Under the pieces are notes generated by a model. That model made no database searches, was not told where the DNA came from, and saw only the letters and a list, made by a program, of their open reading frames with translations. This document shows, in pieces, positions 1 through 9,893 of a DNA stretch of 64,000 nt. The position numbers and the translations under genes are program-made. This DNA is from Cellvibrionaceae bacterium AOL6. Lineage in GTDB: Bacteria > Pseudomonadota > Gammaproteobacteria > Pseudomonadales > Cellvibrionaceae. The stretch's first letter is position 1. Every line of letters begins with the position of its first letter. The stretch lies in NCBI GenBank assembly GCA_003265435.1, contig NOXC01000003.1:236904-300903 (forward strand), given 5' to 3'.

Positions 1-4
1 GACT

Positions 5-1570
5 ATGTTTAATCTAATTTATCGCACCCCGTCCAACGTTAAGAACGATGTGCTCTCTGGCACCACCGTGGCGCTCGCGTTGGTGCCCGAAGCGGTGGCC
101 TTTGCCTTCGTGGCCGGTCTGGAGCCCATGGTGGGCCTGTATGCGGCCTTCATGATGGGCTTAATCACGTCGGTCATCGGCGGGCGACCCGGTATGATTT
201 CGGGTGCGACGGGTGCGACGGCTGTGGTGATGGTGTCGCTCGTGGCGGCGCACGGCGCTCAATATTTGTTTGCGGCAGTCATTCTCGGAGGCTTGTTCCA
301 GATTCTGGCCGGCGTGCTCAGGCTCGGGAAATACATTCGCATGGTGCCCCACCCTGTGATGCTCGGTTTCGTAAACGGCCTTGCGATTGTGATTTTCCTC
401 GCGCAGATGGGTCAGTTCCTCGTTAAAAACGAGGTGGGTGACAAGGTCTGGATGGAGGGCGAAATGCTCTACACCATGGGCATTCTGATCGCGATTACCA
501 TGCTCATCATCCATTTCCTGCCCAAGCTCACGACGGCGGTACCGTCGTCACTCGTCGCGATATTGGCCGTGTCGCTGGCCGTGCCGCTGCTCGATCTCGA
601 CGCGCGGACTGTGATCGACTACGTCAAAGACATGTTGCCCGCAGAGCAAGCCGCGACCGCGACGCTGAAGGGCGAGCTTCCCAGTTTCGCCATCCCCGGC
701 ATTCCGTTCACGCTTGAGACACTGCGAATCATCCTGCCGACGGCCCTGATTCTCGCCGCCGTCGGCTTAATTGAGTCACTGCTCACTCTGACCCTGATCG
801 ACGAAATCACCGGCACGCGCGGGCGCGGTAATCGCGAATGTGTCGGCCAAGGCGTGGCGAACAGCGTGAATGGCTTTTTCGGCGGCATGGGCGGGTGTGC
901 CATGATCGGGCAGAGCATGATCAACATCAATTCCGGTGGGCGCGGTCGCCTGTCCGGGATTACAGCCGCGCTCGTTTTATTGGGGTTCATTCTGTTCGGC
1001 GCGGCTCTGATTGAACAGATTCCCCTCGCTGCACTGGTCGGCGTCATGTTCATGGTCGTATTGGGCACTTTCGAATGGTCTTCATTCCGCATCATCCGCA
1101 AAATCCCGCTCAGCGACGCCTTTGTGCTGGTTTTGGTGTCCGGTATCACTGTCGCGTTCGACCTGGCCATCGCGGTCGTCGTCGGTGTCATCGTATCCGC
1201 GCTGGTCTTTGCGTGGAAACACGCTCAGCACATCTACGCCGAAAAATCGATTGATGAAAACGGCAGCAAAATTTACGCACTTCGCGGCCCCCTGTTTTTC
1301 GGTTCCGCGGCCAATTTCAAAGAAATTTTCACGCCGGAAGACGACCCCAATGACGTCATCATTGAGTTTCAGCGCTCACGCGTCAGTGACCACAGCGGGA
1401 TTGAAGCGCTGGATGCACTCGCCGAACGCTATCAGAAGCTGGGTAAAACGTTGCATATCCGCCACCTCAGCCCGGAATGTGTGCAGTTGCTCGAAAAAGC
1501 GGGTGATCTGTGCGAGGTGAATGTGCTCGAAGACCCGAACTACCACGTCGCCTCCGACAAGCTCGCCTAA
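5..1570 (+). CDS. SulP/SLC26-family anion transporter with STAS domain
   Basis: Inner-membrane secondary transporter of the SulP (SLC26) family, which carries sulfate, bicarbonate or other small anions; the substrate cannot be read from sequence. Residues 1-400 are a run of hydrophobic segments with the family start ([20 protein letters not shown] near residue 20, then GLYAAFM). From about residue 412 a cytoplasmic STAS domain follows, with the [10 protein letters not shown] stretch where the conserved Ser-Gly lies. At 521 residues it is close to the usual bacterial SulP size. The ATG is only four bases from the window edge, so its ribosome binding site and any upstream alternative start cannot be seen. 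Family call is firm, substrate unknown. Confidence 0.88.
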   Translation: MFNLIYRTPSNVKNDVLSGTTVALALVPEAVAFAFVAGLEPMVGLYAAFMMGLITSVIGGRPGMISGATGATAVVMVSLVAAHGAQYLFAAVILGGLFQILAGVLRLGKYIRMVPHPVMLGFVNGLAIVIFLAQMGQFLVKNEVGDKVWMEGEMLYTMGILIAITMLIIHFLPKLTTAVPSSLVAILAVSLAVPLLDLDARTVIDYVKDMLPAEQAATATLKGELPSFAIPGIPFTLETLRIILPTALILAAVGLIESLLTLTLIDEITGTRGRGNRECVGQGVANSVNGFFGGMGGCAMIGQSMININSGGRGRLSGITAALVLLGFILFGAALIEQIPLAALVGVMFMVVLGTFEWSSFRIIRKIPLSDAFVLVLVSGITVAFDLAIAVVVGVIVSALVFAWKHAQHIYAEKSIDENGSKIYALRGPLFFGSAANFKEIFTPEDDPNDVIIEFQRSRVSDHSGIEALDALAERYQKLGKTLHIRHLSPECVQLLEKAGDLCEVNVLEDPNYHVASDKLA

Positions 1571-1695
1571 ATTGCCCCCTGTGCGGCGCTGGTAAGTCAC
1601 GCTGGCTCGTCTAAACTGCTATAAGCTGCCGCCATAAACCGCGGCGGTAAGCGATTTTCGGGTGATAACGCCTGACCAGCCATCAGGAGCAATGC

Positions 1696-4509
1696 GTGAC
1701 GCAGGGGCAATCTGACCGCGACGAACTTCTTCAATACTTGCTTGAGTCCACCAGCGACGGGTTCTGGGACTGGCGCGTAGCCGACAGTTCGGTCTATTAC
1801 AGCCCACGCTGGAAGGGCATGCTCGGCTATGCCGACGACGAAATCGAAAACCACTTCAGCTCCTGGGAAGCGTTGGTTCACCCCGACGATAAACCCGCAG
1901 CCGAAGCCCAAATCACCCGATTTCTGGCCTCGCCAGAAGAAGCCTACTCCAGTGAATTCAGACTGCGCTGTAAAGATGGACGCTACAAGTGGATTCTGTC
2001 TCGCGGCAAAGTCACCGAGTGGAGTACCAACGGCGAGCCCGTTCGCATCGTCGGTACGCACGTGGATATCCAACCGCAAAAAGAGCTCGAACTGAGCCTA
2101 CGCCTTGCCAACCAGGCATTGGAGAAAGAGCGCGCGCAAATTCAGTTGTACCTCGATACGGTTCACAGCATCGTTATCGTGCTCGATCAGGAAGGCCGGG
2201 TGGAGCTCATTAACGAGGCTGGCGCACGCCAACTGGGCTACGACCAACACCAACTACTCGGTCGAAACTGGCTCGATACCATGATCCCCGCGGATATCCG
2301 CGAAGACATTAAAACGGAATACTTCAAAGTCATTCACGGCGACACAGCGGGCCACCCCTACTACGAGGGTGAAATACTTAACGCTCGAGGTGAGCGCCGC
2401 CTGATAGGCTGGCACAGCAACTTCCTGCGCGACGAGCAGGGACACGTCACGCTCCTGCTCAGTTCTGGCCAGGATATCACCAAAAGCCGTCGGCAAGAGC
2501 GAGACCTGGCGGCGAAACACCAAGCGCTTGAGAAGGCCAACAACTTGCTAGAGCGCTCGAGTTCCGCTGCCAAGATCGGCTCTTGGGAAGTCAACATAAC
2601 CAGTGCCGAAATCTATTGGAGCCCAATGACCCGTGCAATTCATGAGGTCGATGAGGAATACACACCAGAACTGGAAAACGCATTGGCGTTTTACAAAGAA
2701 GGCCGCAGCCGCGAACGCATTACAGAAGTCTTCACAGAATGCTTGGAGACAGGAAAGCCTTATGACGAAGAGCTGATCTTGGTAACGCCCACAGGCAAGG
2801 AAAAATGGGTTCGCGCCATTGGTTTACTGGATGATAGCGACCCAGAGGTCACGCGAGCCTACGGTCTGTTCCAAGATATCGATGATATCAAGCGCAGTAA
2901 GCTCGCACTGAAAGAAACCGCCGAAAGGCTGGCCCTTGCCGCCAACTCCGCAAAAATCGGCGTATGGGACTGGAACGTCGAGACGGACGAGCTCAGTTGG
3001 GACAACAAGATGTACGAACTGTACGGCGTGGACCGGACGCTGTTCACCGGTGCCTACCTCGCCTGGGAACGAGCACTCCACCCAGAGGATAAAGAACAAA
3101 CGCTCGTTCATGTCCGCAACGCTATCGAAGGTAACGAAGAATTCGATTGTGAGTTTCGCATCATCCGCCCCAATGGCGAAACCCGCTATATCAAAGCCGG
3201 CGCCATTACTATCATAGATGAAAGCGGTCAGGTCCAACGTATGACCGGGGTCAACTTCGATTTCACGACCGAGAAGCTATATGCCCTCGAACAGCAAAAA
3301 GCGCGTGAAATTGCCGAAACCGCCAACCGAGCCAAGAGCGAATTCCTCGCGACCATGAGCCACGAAATACGCACGCCGATGAACGGCGTGCTCGGCATGC
3401 TGTCGCTAGTGCTGCGCAGTAAACTCGATGACGGTTTGCGACACAAACTCAGCATTGCCAACGACAGCGCACAGTCACTGATGGCGATTCTCAATGACAT
3501 TCTGGATTTTTCGAAAATCGAATCCGGAAAGATGCGGATCGACGCCACCGATCTCTCGATCAGCGACGTCTTTCAATCCTGCGCATTAGCTATGACCGCT
3601 CGGGCAGAAGAAAAAGGCCTAACGCTCAAAGTCGACCTCTCTGGCCTGCAGGATGATCATGCCATTGGAGACCCTGTGCGACTCCGACAGGTCGTCAATA
3701 ATCTGATCAGCAATGCGATTAAATTCACGTCGCTCGGAAGCATCACGCTCTACGCGAAGCAGGTTCGAGAAAATGATCACCAATGGCGATTGACCGGCGG
3801 CGTGATCGATACCGGTATCGGCATTCCCTCAGACAAACTCGATACCTTGTTTGAGTCCTTCACGCAGGTGGACACGTCGACCACAAGACAATTTGGCGGC
3901 ACAGGGCTCGGTCTCGCCATCTGCAAAAACCTGTGTGAACTCATGGGCGGCTCGATAGAGGTCACCAGCACCTTGGATCAGGGCAGCCAATTTGAATTCA
4001 GTGTGCTGCTGGGTGTGGCCTCAAGCAGCGAAGGCTCCGTACCTGGCGAGCCATTCGGTGGTGCCGCCGAAGAGGAGACTGGACTGCAGTGGCCAGAGCA
4101 ATACCGCATTCTCGTCGTCGAGGACAACCGCATCAATCAAATCGTAACGGAAGACATGCTTGAGGATCTCGGCCTGGAATGTGACTTTGCCGACAACGGC
4201 GAGATCGCCTTGGAAAAACTGCGTGCCGCTGCGGACAGCAGCCCCTACACGTTCGTGTTTATGGACTGTCAGATGCCCGTGATGAACGGGTACGAAGCCA
4301 CCCAACACATTCGCCAGGGCGAGGCCGGCGAGATCTACAAAGATGTACCTATCGTTGCGATGACAGCCAACGCGCTCAAGGGTGACCGAGAAAAGTGCTT
4401 GGAAGTCGGCATGAACGACTACGTCGCAAAACCACTCGATATCGATGCGGTTGAAACGGCACTCAAGCACTGGTTACACACCGAAGCTCAGTCGATCACA
4501 GCGCAATAA
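1696..4509 (+). CDS. Cytosolic multi-PAS hybrid histidine kinase
   Basis: Hybrid sensor kinase of 937 residues without any membrane segment, so it should sense a cytoplasmic signal. Four PAS folds occupy roughly residues 5-130, 145-265, 285-400 and 410-530; the first, third and fourth look like PAS_3 folds (each has a G-x-W-[DE]-W/V start). The HisKA helix carries the phospho-acceptor His at residue 556 (MSHEIRTPMNG), followed by the HATPase domain with N, G1 (DTGIGIP) and G2 (GGTGLGL) boxes. A receiver domain closes the protein with Asp857 in FMDCQMPVMNG. Start is a GTG with AGGAG six bases upstream; an ATG at 1692 is out of frame. No cognate response regulator is adjacent, so the output is unknown. 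Confidence 0.93.
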   Translation: MTQGQSDRDELLQYLLESTSDGFWDWRVADSSVYYSPRWKGMLGYADDEIENHFSSWEALVHPDDKPAAEAQITRFLASPEEAYSSEFRLRCKDGRYKWILSRGKVTEWSTNGEPVRIVGTHVDIQPQKELELSLRLANQALEKERAQIQLYLDTVHSIVIVLDQEGRVELINEAGARQLGYDQHQLLGRNWLDTMIPADIREDIKTEYFKVIHGDTAGHPYYEGEILNARGERRLIGWHSNFLRDEQGHVTLLLSSGQDITKSRRQERDLAAKHQALEKANNLLERSSSAAKIGSWEVNITSAEIYWSPMTRAIHEVDEEYTPELENALAFYKEGRSRERITEVFTECLETGKPYDEELILVTPTGKEKWVRAIGLLDDSDPEVTRAYGLFQDIDDIKRSKLALKETAERLALAANSAKIGVWDWNVETDELSWDNKMYELYGVDRTLFTGAYLAWERALHPEDKEQTLVHVRNAIEGNEEFDCEFRIIRPNGETRYIKAGAITIIDESGQVQRMTGVNFDFTTEKLYALEQQKAREIAETANRAKSEFLATMSHEIRTPMNGVLGMLSLVLRSKLDDGLRHKLSIANDSAQSLMAILNDILDFSKIESGKMRIDATDLSISDVFQSCALAMTARAEEKGLTLKVDLSGLQDDHAIGDPVRLRQVVNNLISNAIKFTSLGSITLYAKQVRENDHQWRLTGGVIDTGIGIPSDKLDTLFESFTQVDTSTTRQFGGTGLGLAICKNLCELMGGSIEVTSTLDQGSQFEFSVLLGVASSSEGSVPGEPFGGAAEEETGLQWPEQYRILVVEDNRINQIVTEDMLEDLGLECDFADNGEIALEKLRAAADSSPYTFVFMDCQMPVMNGYEATQHIRQGEAGEIYKDVPIVAMTANALKGDREKCLEVGMNDYVAKPLDIDAVETALKHWLHTEAQSITAQ

Positions 4510-4550
4510 GTCTTTTTTCATCACCCTTTCACAGATAAGCGGTTACGATA

Positions 4551-4576
4551 GTCCTTTTCTTCGCGACGAAAAGGAC
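4551..4576. repeat. Perfect 9-bp dyad just before a start codon
   Basis: GTCCTTTTC (4551-4559) and GAAAAGGAC (4568-4576) are perfect inverted arms around an 8-base loop. The right arm contains the AAGGA that would serve as ribosome binding site for the phosphoesterase gene starting at 4587. The hairpin could therefore hide that site in the mRNA, or the dyad could be an operator. It has no following T-run, so it is not a standard terminator for the kinase gene. Confidence 0.5.
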
Positions 4577-4586
4577 GACCCGATCT

Positions 4587-5564
4587 ATGCTGTTCCGTCA
4601 CCTCTGCACTTCGTTCATCCTGTTCATATCACTTGGCGTCCAGGCTAGTGAGACAGACAACACCTTTCACTTCGCATTAATTGGCGACCTGCCTTACGGC
4701 GTGGACATTGGCAAGCGCGACGCGGATTACGATGCACTGGTGAAGGAAGTCAACGCGCAAGACGATATCAGTTGGGTGCTGCATGTTGGCGATATCAAAA
4801 CCGGCGGTGAACCCTGCTCGGATGCGCTCTTCAAAGACCGCGCCGAACGCCTGGCACGCTTTACGCCGCCGTTTACTTTTACTCCCGGCGATAACGAATG
4901 GACGGATTGCCATCGCGCCCTTGCCGGAGGCTACGACCCACTTGAAAGGCTCACTGTCTTACGCGAAATATTTTACGAAAGTGAACAGGCCAAACAGGCC
5001 TTGAAATCCCTAGGCATTATCCGGCAAAGCGAAGCGCAGCCCGAATACTCAGAATTTGTTGAAAATCAAAGCTGGGCGAAACACGGCGTGCGCTTTGCGA
5101 GCTTTCATATTGTGGGCAGCCACAACGGTCGTGACGGCTTCTCCACCTTTTCCAAACACAGTCGTACGAAAGCGCATGACGAAGAAGTAACCCGTCGAGA
5201 AAAAGCGGTACAAAGCTGGTTGAACTACGTCACAATGCTCAGCGAAAAAAACAACGAGCGCGCGCTTTTTCTCATCATTCATGCGAACCCGGGCCTGGAT
5301 CATCGCGCCACAGAAGAAGATCGTAAAGTATTCGACTTTTTCATGAAACCCATGCTCAAGCAGGTGAAATCCTTCGACGGCCCGGTCGTACTCGCGCACG
5401 GTGATTCACATTATATGCGTCTCGACAAGCCGCAGCTCCTCGGTAAGGACGCCCCGGCGAATTTTCTGCGCTTGGAAAGTTTTGGGGAAAATAACGGTGC
5501 GTGGATCAAAGTCAGCGTCGACCCGGACAGCGAAAAAGTGTTCAGCTTCCAGGTATGGGACTAG
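4587..5564 (+). CDS. Exported calcineurin-like metallophosphoesterase
   Basis: 325-residue protein with an N-terminal signal peptide (hydrophobic residues 7-18, likely cleaved after VQA at about residue 20), so periplasmic or secreted. The mature part shows the metal-binding order of calcineurin-like phosphoesterases: GDLPY near the start, GDIK, then GDNEWTDC, a His in LIIHANPG, and GDSHY near the C-terminus. Members of this fold cleave phosphomonoesters or diesters; the substrate is not predictable. The gene is followed convergently, three bases away, by the esterase gene on the other strand, with no room for a terminator. Expression may be affected by the dyad at 4551-4576. Confidence 0.8.
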   Translation: MLFRHLCTSFILFISLGVQASETDNTFHFALIGDLPYGVDIGKRDADYDALVKEVNAQDDISWVLHVGDIKTGGEPCSDALFKDRAERLARFTPPFTFTPGDNEWTDCHRALAGGYDPLERLTVLREIFYESEQAKQALKSLGIIRQSEAQPEYSEFVENQSWAKHGVRFASFHIVGSHNGRDGFSTFSKHSRTKAHDEEVTRREKAVQSWLNYVTMLSEKNNERALFLIIHANPGLDHRATEEDRKVFDFFMKPMLKQVKSFDGPVVLAHGDSHYMRLDKPQLLGKDAPANFLRLESFGENNGAWIKVSVDPDSEKVFSFQVWD

Positions 5565-5567
5565 GGC

Positions 5568-6338
5568 CTAAGCGGCGCTGAGGAAGCGCCGCACGAGGCT
5601 CGCAATCAACTCGGGTTTTTCAGCGTGCAGCCAGTGCCCTGTATTGGCCACCACGCGGAGTTGCGCCTGAGGAAAGCGCGACATGATGGCTTCGCGATAT
5701 TCCGATTTGATGTAATCGCTGTTTTCGGCTTTCAGAAACAGTACCGGCGCGTCAAAGCGGGCTTCGCTATTGGCGGCAATCATCTCGGGGTACTGAGCGT
5801 GAATGACGTCAAGATGCATGCGCCAGCGAAAGCCACCGTCTTCCTTTTTCTGGAGGTTTTTCAGCAAGAAGCTGCGCACCGGCTTTTCCGGCACGGTGGC
5901 CGCGAGCACCTGATCCGCCTCGACGCGAGACTGCAGAGTATCCAGATCAATGGCGGTGAGCCCCTGAAACACACCCGTATGCCGATGCTCATACGCGACA
6001 GGAGCAATATCCGCCACCACCAGCGATTGCACATGCTCGGGCGCGCGCAACGCGACTTCCATCGCCACTTTGCCGCCAAGGGAGTGACCGAAAAAGTGTG
6101 CGCGACTCAAATTCACGTGGGCCATCCAGTGCAGCACTTCCGTCGCCATCGCGTCCAAGCTCAAGTCGTCGACGTGAGCGGAGCGGCCGTGACCTGGAAG
6201 ATCCAGCGAATACACACAAAAGTGCTCACTCAAATCCTTAGCGATGGCGCCGAGATTTTCCCGCGAACCAAACAGGCCGTGAAGCAATACCAGCGGCTGG
6301 CCTTCCCCACGAACGCTGTAATCAATCGACGATAACAT
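5568..6338 (-). CDS. Alpha/beta hydrolase, YbfF-type esterase
   Basis: Cytoplasmic alpha/beta-hydrolase of 256 residues, the typical length for the YbfF acyl-CoA/carboxyl-esterase group. Visible are the oxyanion region LLHGLFGSRENLG, the nucleophile elbow FFGHSLGGKVAM with its Ser, and the C-terminal catalytic His in NTGHWLHAEKPE. The ATG shares one base with the TGA of the upstream DUF1820 gene, so the two are probably co-transcribed and translationally coupled. Physiological substrate unknown; the family usually takes short-chain esters or thioesters. Confidence 0.85.
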   Translation of the reverse strand: MLSSIDYSVRGEGQPLVLLHGLFGSRENLGAIAKDLSEHFCVYSLDLPGHGRSAHVDDLSLDAMATEVLHWMAHVNLSRAHFFGHSLGGKVAMEVALRAPEHVQSLVVADIAPVAYEHRHTGVFQGLTAIDLDTLQSRVEADQVLAATVPEKPVRSFLLKNLQKKEDGGFRWRMHLDVIHAQYPEMIAANSEARFDAPVLFLKAENSDYIKSEYREAIMSRFPQAQLRVVANTGHWLHAEKPELIASLVRRFLSAA

Positions 6339-6673
6339 CAGTCCTGCTGAGGTTTGGGCGCCATGCCCGGGTGAGGGAAGTGCGCGATCTTGTCGCTGGC
6401 TTTGATGTCACTGACTTTACCCAGACCTTCGCGCTCGACTTCGTCAATGCGGATGATGGAGTGCAGTGGGATATAGGAACGTTTCACCCCAGCAAACTCA
6501 GATTTGAGTTTTTCCTCACCGGGGTCCACAACCAATTGTGCGCGCTCCCCAAAGACAAACTCTTCGACTTCGATGAAGCCGTACATTTCGCTTTGATAGA
6601 TAGCGCGGGCATAGACCTCATAGACCTGACCCTGATTGTAAAAGACCACCTTGTAGGTTGGGGCACTGCTCAT
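6338..6673 (-). CDS. DUF1820 family protein
   Basis: Small protein of 111 residues if started at the ATG at 6673 (MSSAPTYKVVFYNQG), which matches where the conserved region begins; an upstream in-frame ATG at 6703 would add ten residues unlike the family. It has a beta-rich sequence (VVFYNQGQVYEVYARAI) ending with HFPHPG and no export signal. DUF1820 proteins are conserved next to miaB in Pseudomonas-like genomes, as here, but have no assigned function. It is divergent from miaB and forms a two-gene unit with the esterase. Confidence 0.8.
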   Translation of the reverse strand: MSSAPTYKVVFYNQGQVYEVYARAIYQSEMYGFIEVEEFVFGERAQLVVDPGEEKLKSEFAGVKRSYIPLHSIIRIDEVEREGLGKVSDIKASDKIAHFPHPGMAPKPQQD

Positions 6674-6839
6674 GAACGTACTCAAATTGTGATTGGAAAA
6701 CACGGAGAGCGAGCATTATTGGGGCAAACACGTTAAATGCAAGCATTCCGTGCAAAAAAGCATCAATCCACCGAGCGATAATGACACGCTAATCGTCATT
6801 TAATCTAAAAAGCGGCTGGGCTTCGCTGCATCACATCAG

Positions 6840-6845
6840 TATAAT
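6840..6845 (+). promoter_or_regulatory. Possible -10 element for miaB
   Basis: TATAAT, a perfect -10 hexamer, lies 33 bases before the miaB ATG in the divergent gap between the DUF1820 gene and miaB. No good -35 hexamer is visible at 16-18 bases upstream. The same gap holds a small dyad, AATGAC (6780-6785) with GTCATT (6795-6800), that could be an operator. Confidence 0.4.
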
Positions 6846-6878
6846 TCGCGCTCGTTTTTTGACCAGCACCCCGACTTT

Positions 6879-8276
6879 ATGAGCAACGCACCCATCACAC
6901 ACAGCCAGGAATCTGACATCAGCACGGCCGCTGAGCCGAAAAAGCTGTTTATCCAGACGCATGGCTGCCAAATGAATGAGTACGACTCATCCCGCATGCG
7001 CGACCTGCTCGGGGAGAGCCATCAGATGGTGGCGACCGACAACCCGGAAGAAGCCGACGTGCTGCTCGTCAACACCTGCTCCATCCGCGAAAAGGCGCAG
7101 GAAAAACTCTTTCATCAGCTCGGTCGCTGGAAGCACCTGAAAGAGAAAAACCCCGGCCTGGTGATTGGCGTTGGCGGCTGTGTCGCCAGTCAAGAAGGGG
7201 CCGCCATCGCTGAGCGCGCGCCCTACGTCGATTTGATCTTCGGCCCGCAGACATTGCACCGCTTGCCAGAAATGATGGAGAGCAAGCGCGACAGTGGCGC
7301 CGTCGTAGTGGACGTGACCTTCCCGGAAATCGAAAAATTCGACCGCCTGCCCGAACCCGAAGTCGATGGCGCAAGCGCCTTCGTCTCGATAATGGAAGGC
7401 TGCTCCAAATACTGTACGTTTTGCGTGGTGCCCTATACACGCGGGGAAGAGGTGAGCCGACCCGTCGCCGATGTGATGCGCGAGATCGAACACCTTGCCG
7501 CGCAGGGCGTTCGAGAAGTGAACCTGCTCGGGCAGAACGTCAATGCTTACCGCGGCGACACCGCCGACGGCACCGTGGTGGATTTGGCAGAATTGATCGT
7601 TCTGGTTGCCGCGGTCGATGGCATCGACCGCATTCGCTACACCACCTCGCACCCCGTCGAATTCTCGGAGAGCCTGATTCAGGTATATGCAGAGGTGCCG
7701 GAGCTGGTCAGCCACTTGCATCTGCCCGTTCAGAGCGGCTCAGACCGCATCCTCATGGCGATGAAGCGAGGGCACACCGCGCTCGAGTACAAATCCAAAC
7801 TGCGCAAGTTACGCAAAATTCGCCCCGACATCAGCCTGAGTTCGGACTTCATTATCGGCTTCCCTGGCGAAACCGACGCCGATTTCGAAGCGACTATGAA
7901 CCTGATTCAAGACATCGGATTCGACACCTCATTCAGCTTCATCTACAGTCCCCGTCCGGGTACCCCGGCTTCCGATTTGCCGGACACCACTCCGATGGAG
8001 ACCAAGAAAGCGCGCCTGAAAATCCTGCAAGACCGTATAGTCCAGCAAGCCCAAGGCATCAGCCGCCGGATGGTGGGCAATACCGAACGTGTGCTGGTCA
8101 CCGGCTACAGCAAGAAAGACCCCGGACAACTGAGCGGACGCACCGAGAACAACCGGGTGGTCAACTTCTCCTGTGACACGCCGGAGCTGATCGGCAAGTT
8201 TGCCGACGTGCTGATTGAGCAAGCACTTCCTAACTCCCTGCGCGGTATCCTTCTTGGATCAGAGCTGGACGACTGA
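6879..8276 (+). CDS. miaB: tRNA-2-methylthio-N6-adenosine synthase MiaB
   Basis: Radical-SAM methylthiotransferase that adds the 2-methylthio group to i6A37 in tRNAs reading UNN codons. The N-terminal MTTase domain has three iron-sulfur Cys (HGCQMN, NTCSIRE, GGCVA), the radical-SAM core has the C-x3-C-x2-C motif in [12 protein letters not shown], and a TRAM domain closes the 465-residue protein. The first 20 residues are a poorly conserved extension. It heads the conserved miaB-phoH-ybeY-corC-lnt series on this strand, separated from phoH by 130 bases with a hairpin. A distinct paralogue, rimO, lies at 22.1-23.4 kb. Confidence 0.97.
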   Translation: MSNAPITHSQESDISTAAEPKKLFIQTHGCQMNEYDSSRMRDLLGESHQMVATDNPEEADVLLVNTCSIREKAQEKLFHQLGRWKHLKEKNPGLVIGVGGCVASQEGAAIAERAPYVDLIFGPQTLHRLPEMMESKRDSGAVVVDVTFPEIEKFDRLPEPEVDGASAFVSIMEGCSKYCTFCVVPYTRGEEVSRPVADVMREIEHLAAQGVREVNLLGQNVNAYRGDTADGTVVDLAELIVLVAAVDGIDRIRYTTSHPVEFSESLIQVYAEVPELVSHLHLPVQSGSDRILMAMKRGHTALEYKSKLRKLRKIRPDISLSSDFIIGFPGETDADFEATMNLIQDIGFDTSFSFIYSPRPGTPASDLPDTTPMETKKARLKILQDRIVQQAQGISRRMVGNTERVLVTGYSKKDPGQLSGRTENNRVVNFSCDTPELIGKFADVLIEQALPNSLRGILLGSELDD

Positions 8277-8282
8277 TGCACT

Positions 8283-8303
8283 GAGGCCGTCCATTGCGGC
8301 CTC
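8283..8303 (+). terminator. Hairpin after miaB, terminator-like
   Basis: GAGGCCG (8283-8289) and CGGCCTC (8297-8303) form a perfect 7-bp stem with a 7-base loop, beginning six bases after the miaB stop. No T-run follows, so it may be an RNA stabiliser or processing site rather than an intrinsic terminator. Confidence 0.4.
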
Positions 8304-8406
8304 GCTGTAAAGAAAATCCACCGAATTCCCACTCTCGTGCTTCCTCCTGACTCTTGAATGGGTTAGGCTTTCCACTAAGTACTGAAGACAGGTTAGTTAC
8401 CGCCTC

Positions 8407-9411
8407 TTGGACACCGCAACTTCCGACAGCGCTTTTACATTAGAGCCCAACGATTCGAGACGGCTCGCCCTGCTGTGCGGCCAACTCAATTCCCACATCA
8501 AACACATTGAAAAGCGCCTTGACGTCGAGATCCGTCATCGCGGCAATGTGTTCCGCGTGCTCGGCACCCAGAACCAGAAAGCCGCTGCGGAACGCGTGTT
8601 AAACCAACTCTTCGATCACACCGAAAACGGCCGGGACATCAGCCCCGACGAAGTTCACCTGGCATTGCAGGAGTCCGGAATGGAAGCAGTAAAAGAATCC
8701 GAGGTCGATACGGCGATTAAAGAAGCCAGCATCATCCGCACGAAGAAAGCCACCATCAAGCCTCGAGGTGGCAAGCAGCAGGAATACGTCAGTGCGGTGC
8801 GTCGACACGATATCAATTTCGGCATTGGCCCTGCGGGTACCGGGAAGACCTACCTCGCGGTCGCCTGTGCGGTAGAGGCCCTACTGCGCGATGACGTCGA
8901 ACGCATACTTCTGGTTCGCCCCGCTGTGGAAGCGGGCGAAAAACTCGGCTTTCTCCCGGGCGACCTCAGCCAGAAAGTGGACCCCTATCTGCGCCCCTTA
9001 TATGACGCGCTCTACGAGATGCTCGGGTTCGAAACCGTTGGCAAACTGATTGAGCGCGGCATCATTGAAATCGCCCCGCTCGCGTACATGCGCGGACGCA
9101 CGCTGAATAACTCTTTCATCATCCTCGATGAGAGCCAGAACACCACGCGCGAACAGATGAAAATGTTCCTCACGCGGCTCGGCTTTGGTTCCACCGCCGT
9201 GATCACGGGAGACCCATCACAGATCGACCTGCCTCGCGGCCAGCGCAGCGGCCTGCAACACGCGATAGACGTCCTGGTTGACGTGGAAGGCATCTCCTTC
9301 ACGTTTTACTCGTCCCGCGATGTGGTTCGCCATTCCATCGTGCAACGCATCGTCGAAGCCTATGACAAGGCCGAAGCGGCCGATCGCGAAGACGAAGCGT
9401 CTCGAGGCTAA
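8407..9411 (+). CDS. phoH: PhoH-family ATPase (YbeZ)
   Basis: Cytoplasmic P-loop ATPase of the PhoH/YbeZ type that works with the RNase YbeY encoded just downstream. An N-terminal KH-like segment (about residues 20-75) precedes the ATPase core with Walker [11 protein letters not shown] and Walker [11 protein letters not shown]. It is 334 residues. The start is a TTG: an in-frame TGA at 8383-8385 closes the frame upstream and the first in-frame ATG would cut into the conserved domain, so TTG is the only workable common start seen. The ybeY ATG follows after 14 bases, consistent with one operon. Confidence 0.93.
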   Translation: MDTATSDSAFTLEPNDSRRLALLCGQLNSHIKHIEKRLDVEIRHRGNVFRVLGTQNQKAAAERVLNQLFDHTENGRDISPDEVHLALQESGMEAVKESEVDTAIKEASIIRTKKATIKPRGGKQQEYVSAVRRHDINFGIGPAGTGKTYLAVACAVEALLRDDVERILLVRPAVEAGEKLGFLPGDLSQKVDPYLRPLYDALYEMLGFETVGKLIERGIIEIAPLAYMRGRTLNNSFIILDESQNTTREQMKMFLTRLGFGSTAVITGDPSQIDLPRGQRSGLQHAIDVLVDVEGISFTFYSSRDVVRHSIVQRIVEAYDKAEAADREDEASRG

Positions 9412-9425
9412 CGTACGCAACGCTC

Positions 9426-9884
9426 ATGGCCACTGTTTATATCGACAACGTGTCGGCGGCTTCCGGTCTGCCGGAAGATGACGCGCTGACGCTTTGGTGC
9501 AAAGCCGCGCTCGGTGACGTGAACACCGATGCCGAGTTGAGCCTGCGCATTGTCGATGACCCGGAAATGCACGAATTGAACTTGCGCTATCGCGGCAAAG
9601 ACCGCTCGACCAACGTGCTGTCGTTCCCCGCAGAATTACCCGATGGCATTGACATCCCACTCCTCGGCGACATCGTCATTTGTGCGCCAGTGGTGGCGAG
9701 CGAAGCGACCGAGCAGCACAAAAGCCTTACCGCGCATTGGGCGCACATGGTCGTTCATGGTACCTTGCACCTGCGCGGCTACGATCACATTGACGAAGAT
9801 GAGGCGCTTGCAATGGAAGCGCTCGAAACCCACATTTTGACCGGGCTGGGTTTTCCAGCCCCCTACGACACACAACAGGACTGA
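9426..9884 (+). CDS. ybeY: Endoribonuclease YbeY
   Basis: Zinc-dependent single-strand endoribonuclease for 16S rRNA 3' maturation and 70S quality control. The 152-residue protein has the diagnostic zinc motif H-x3-H-x5-H in [15 protein letters not shown] and the upstream RSTNVLSFP stretch. It starts with ATG 14 bases after phoH and is followed nine bases later by corC, the standard gammaproteobacterial arrangement. Confidence 0.96.
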   Translation: MATVYIDNVSAASGLPEDDALTLWCKAALGDVNTDAELSLRIVDDPEMHELNLRYRGKDRSTNVLSFPAELPDGIDIPLLGDIVICAPVVASEATEQHKSLTAHWAHMVVHGTLHLRGYDHIDEDEALAMEALETHILTGLGFPAPYDTQQD

Positions 9885-9893
9885 ACAGACCTC

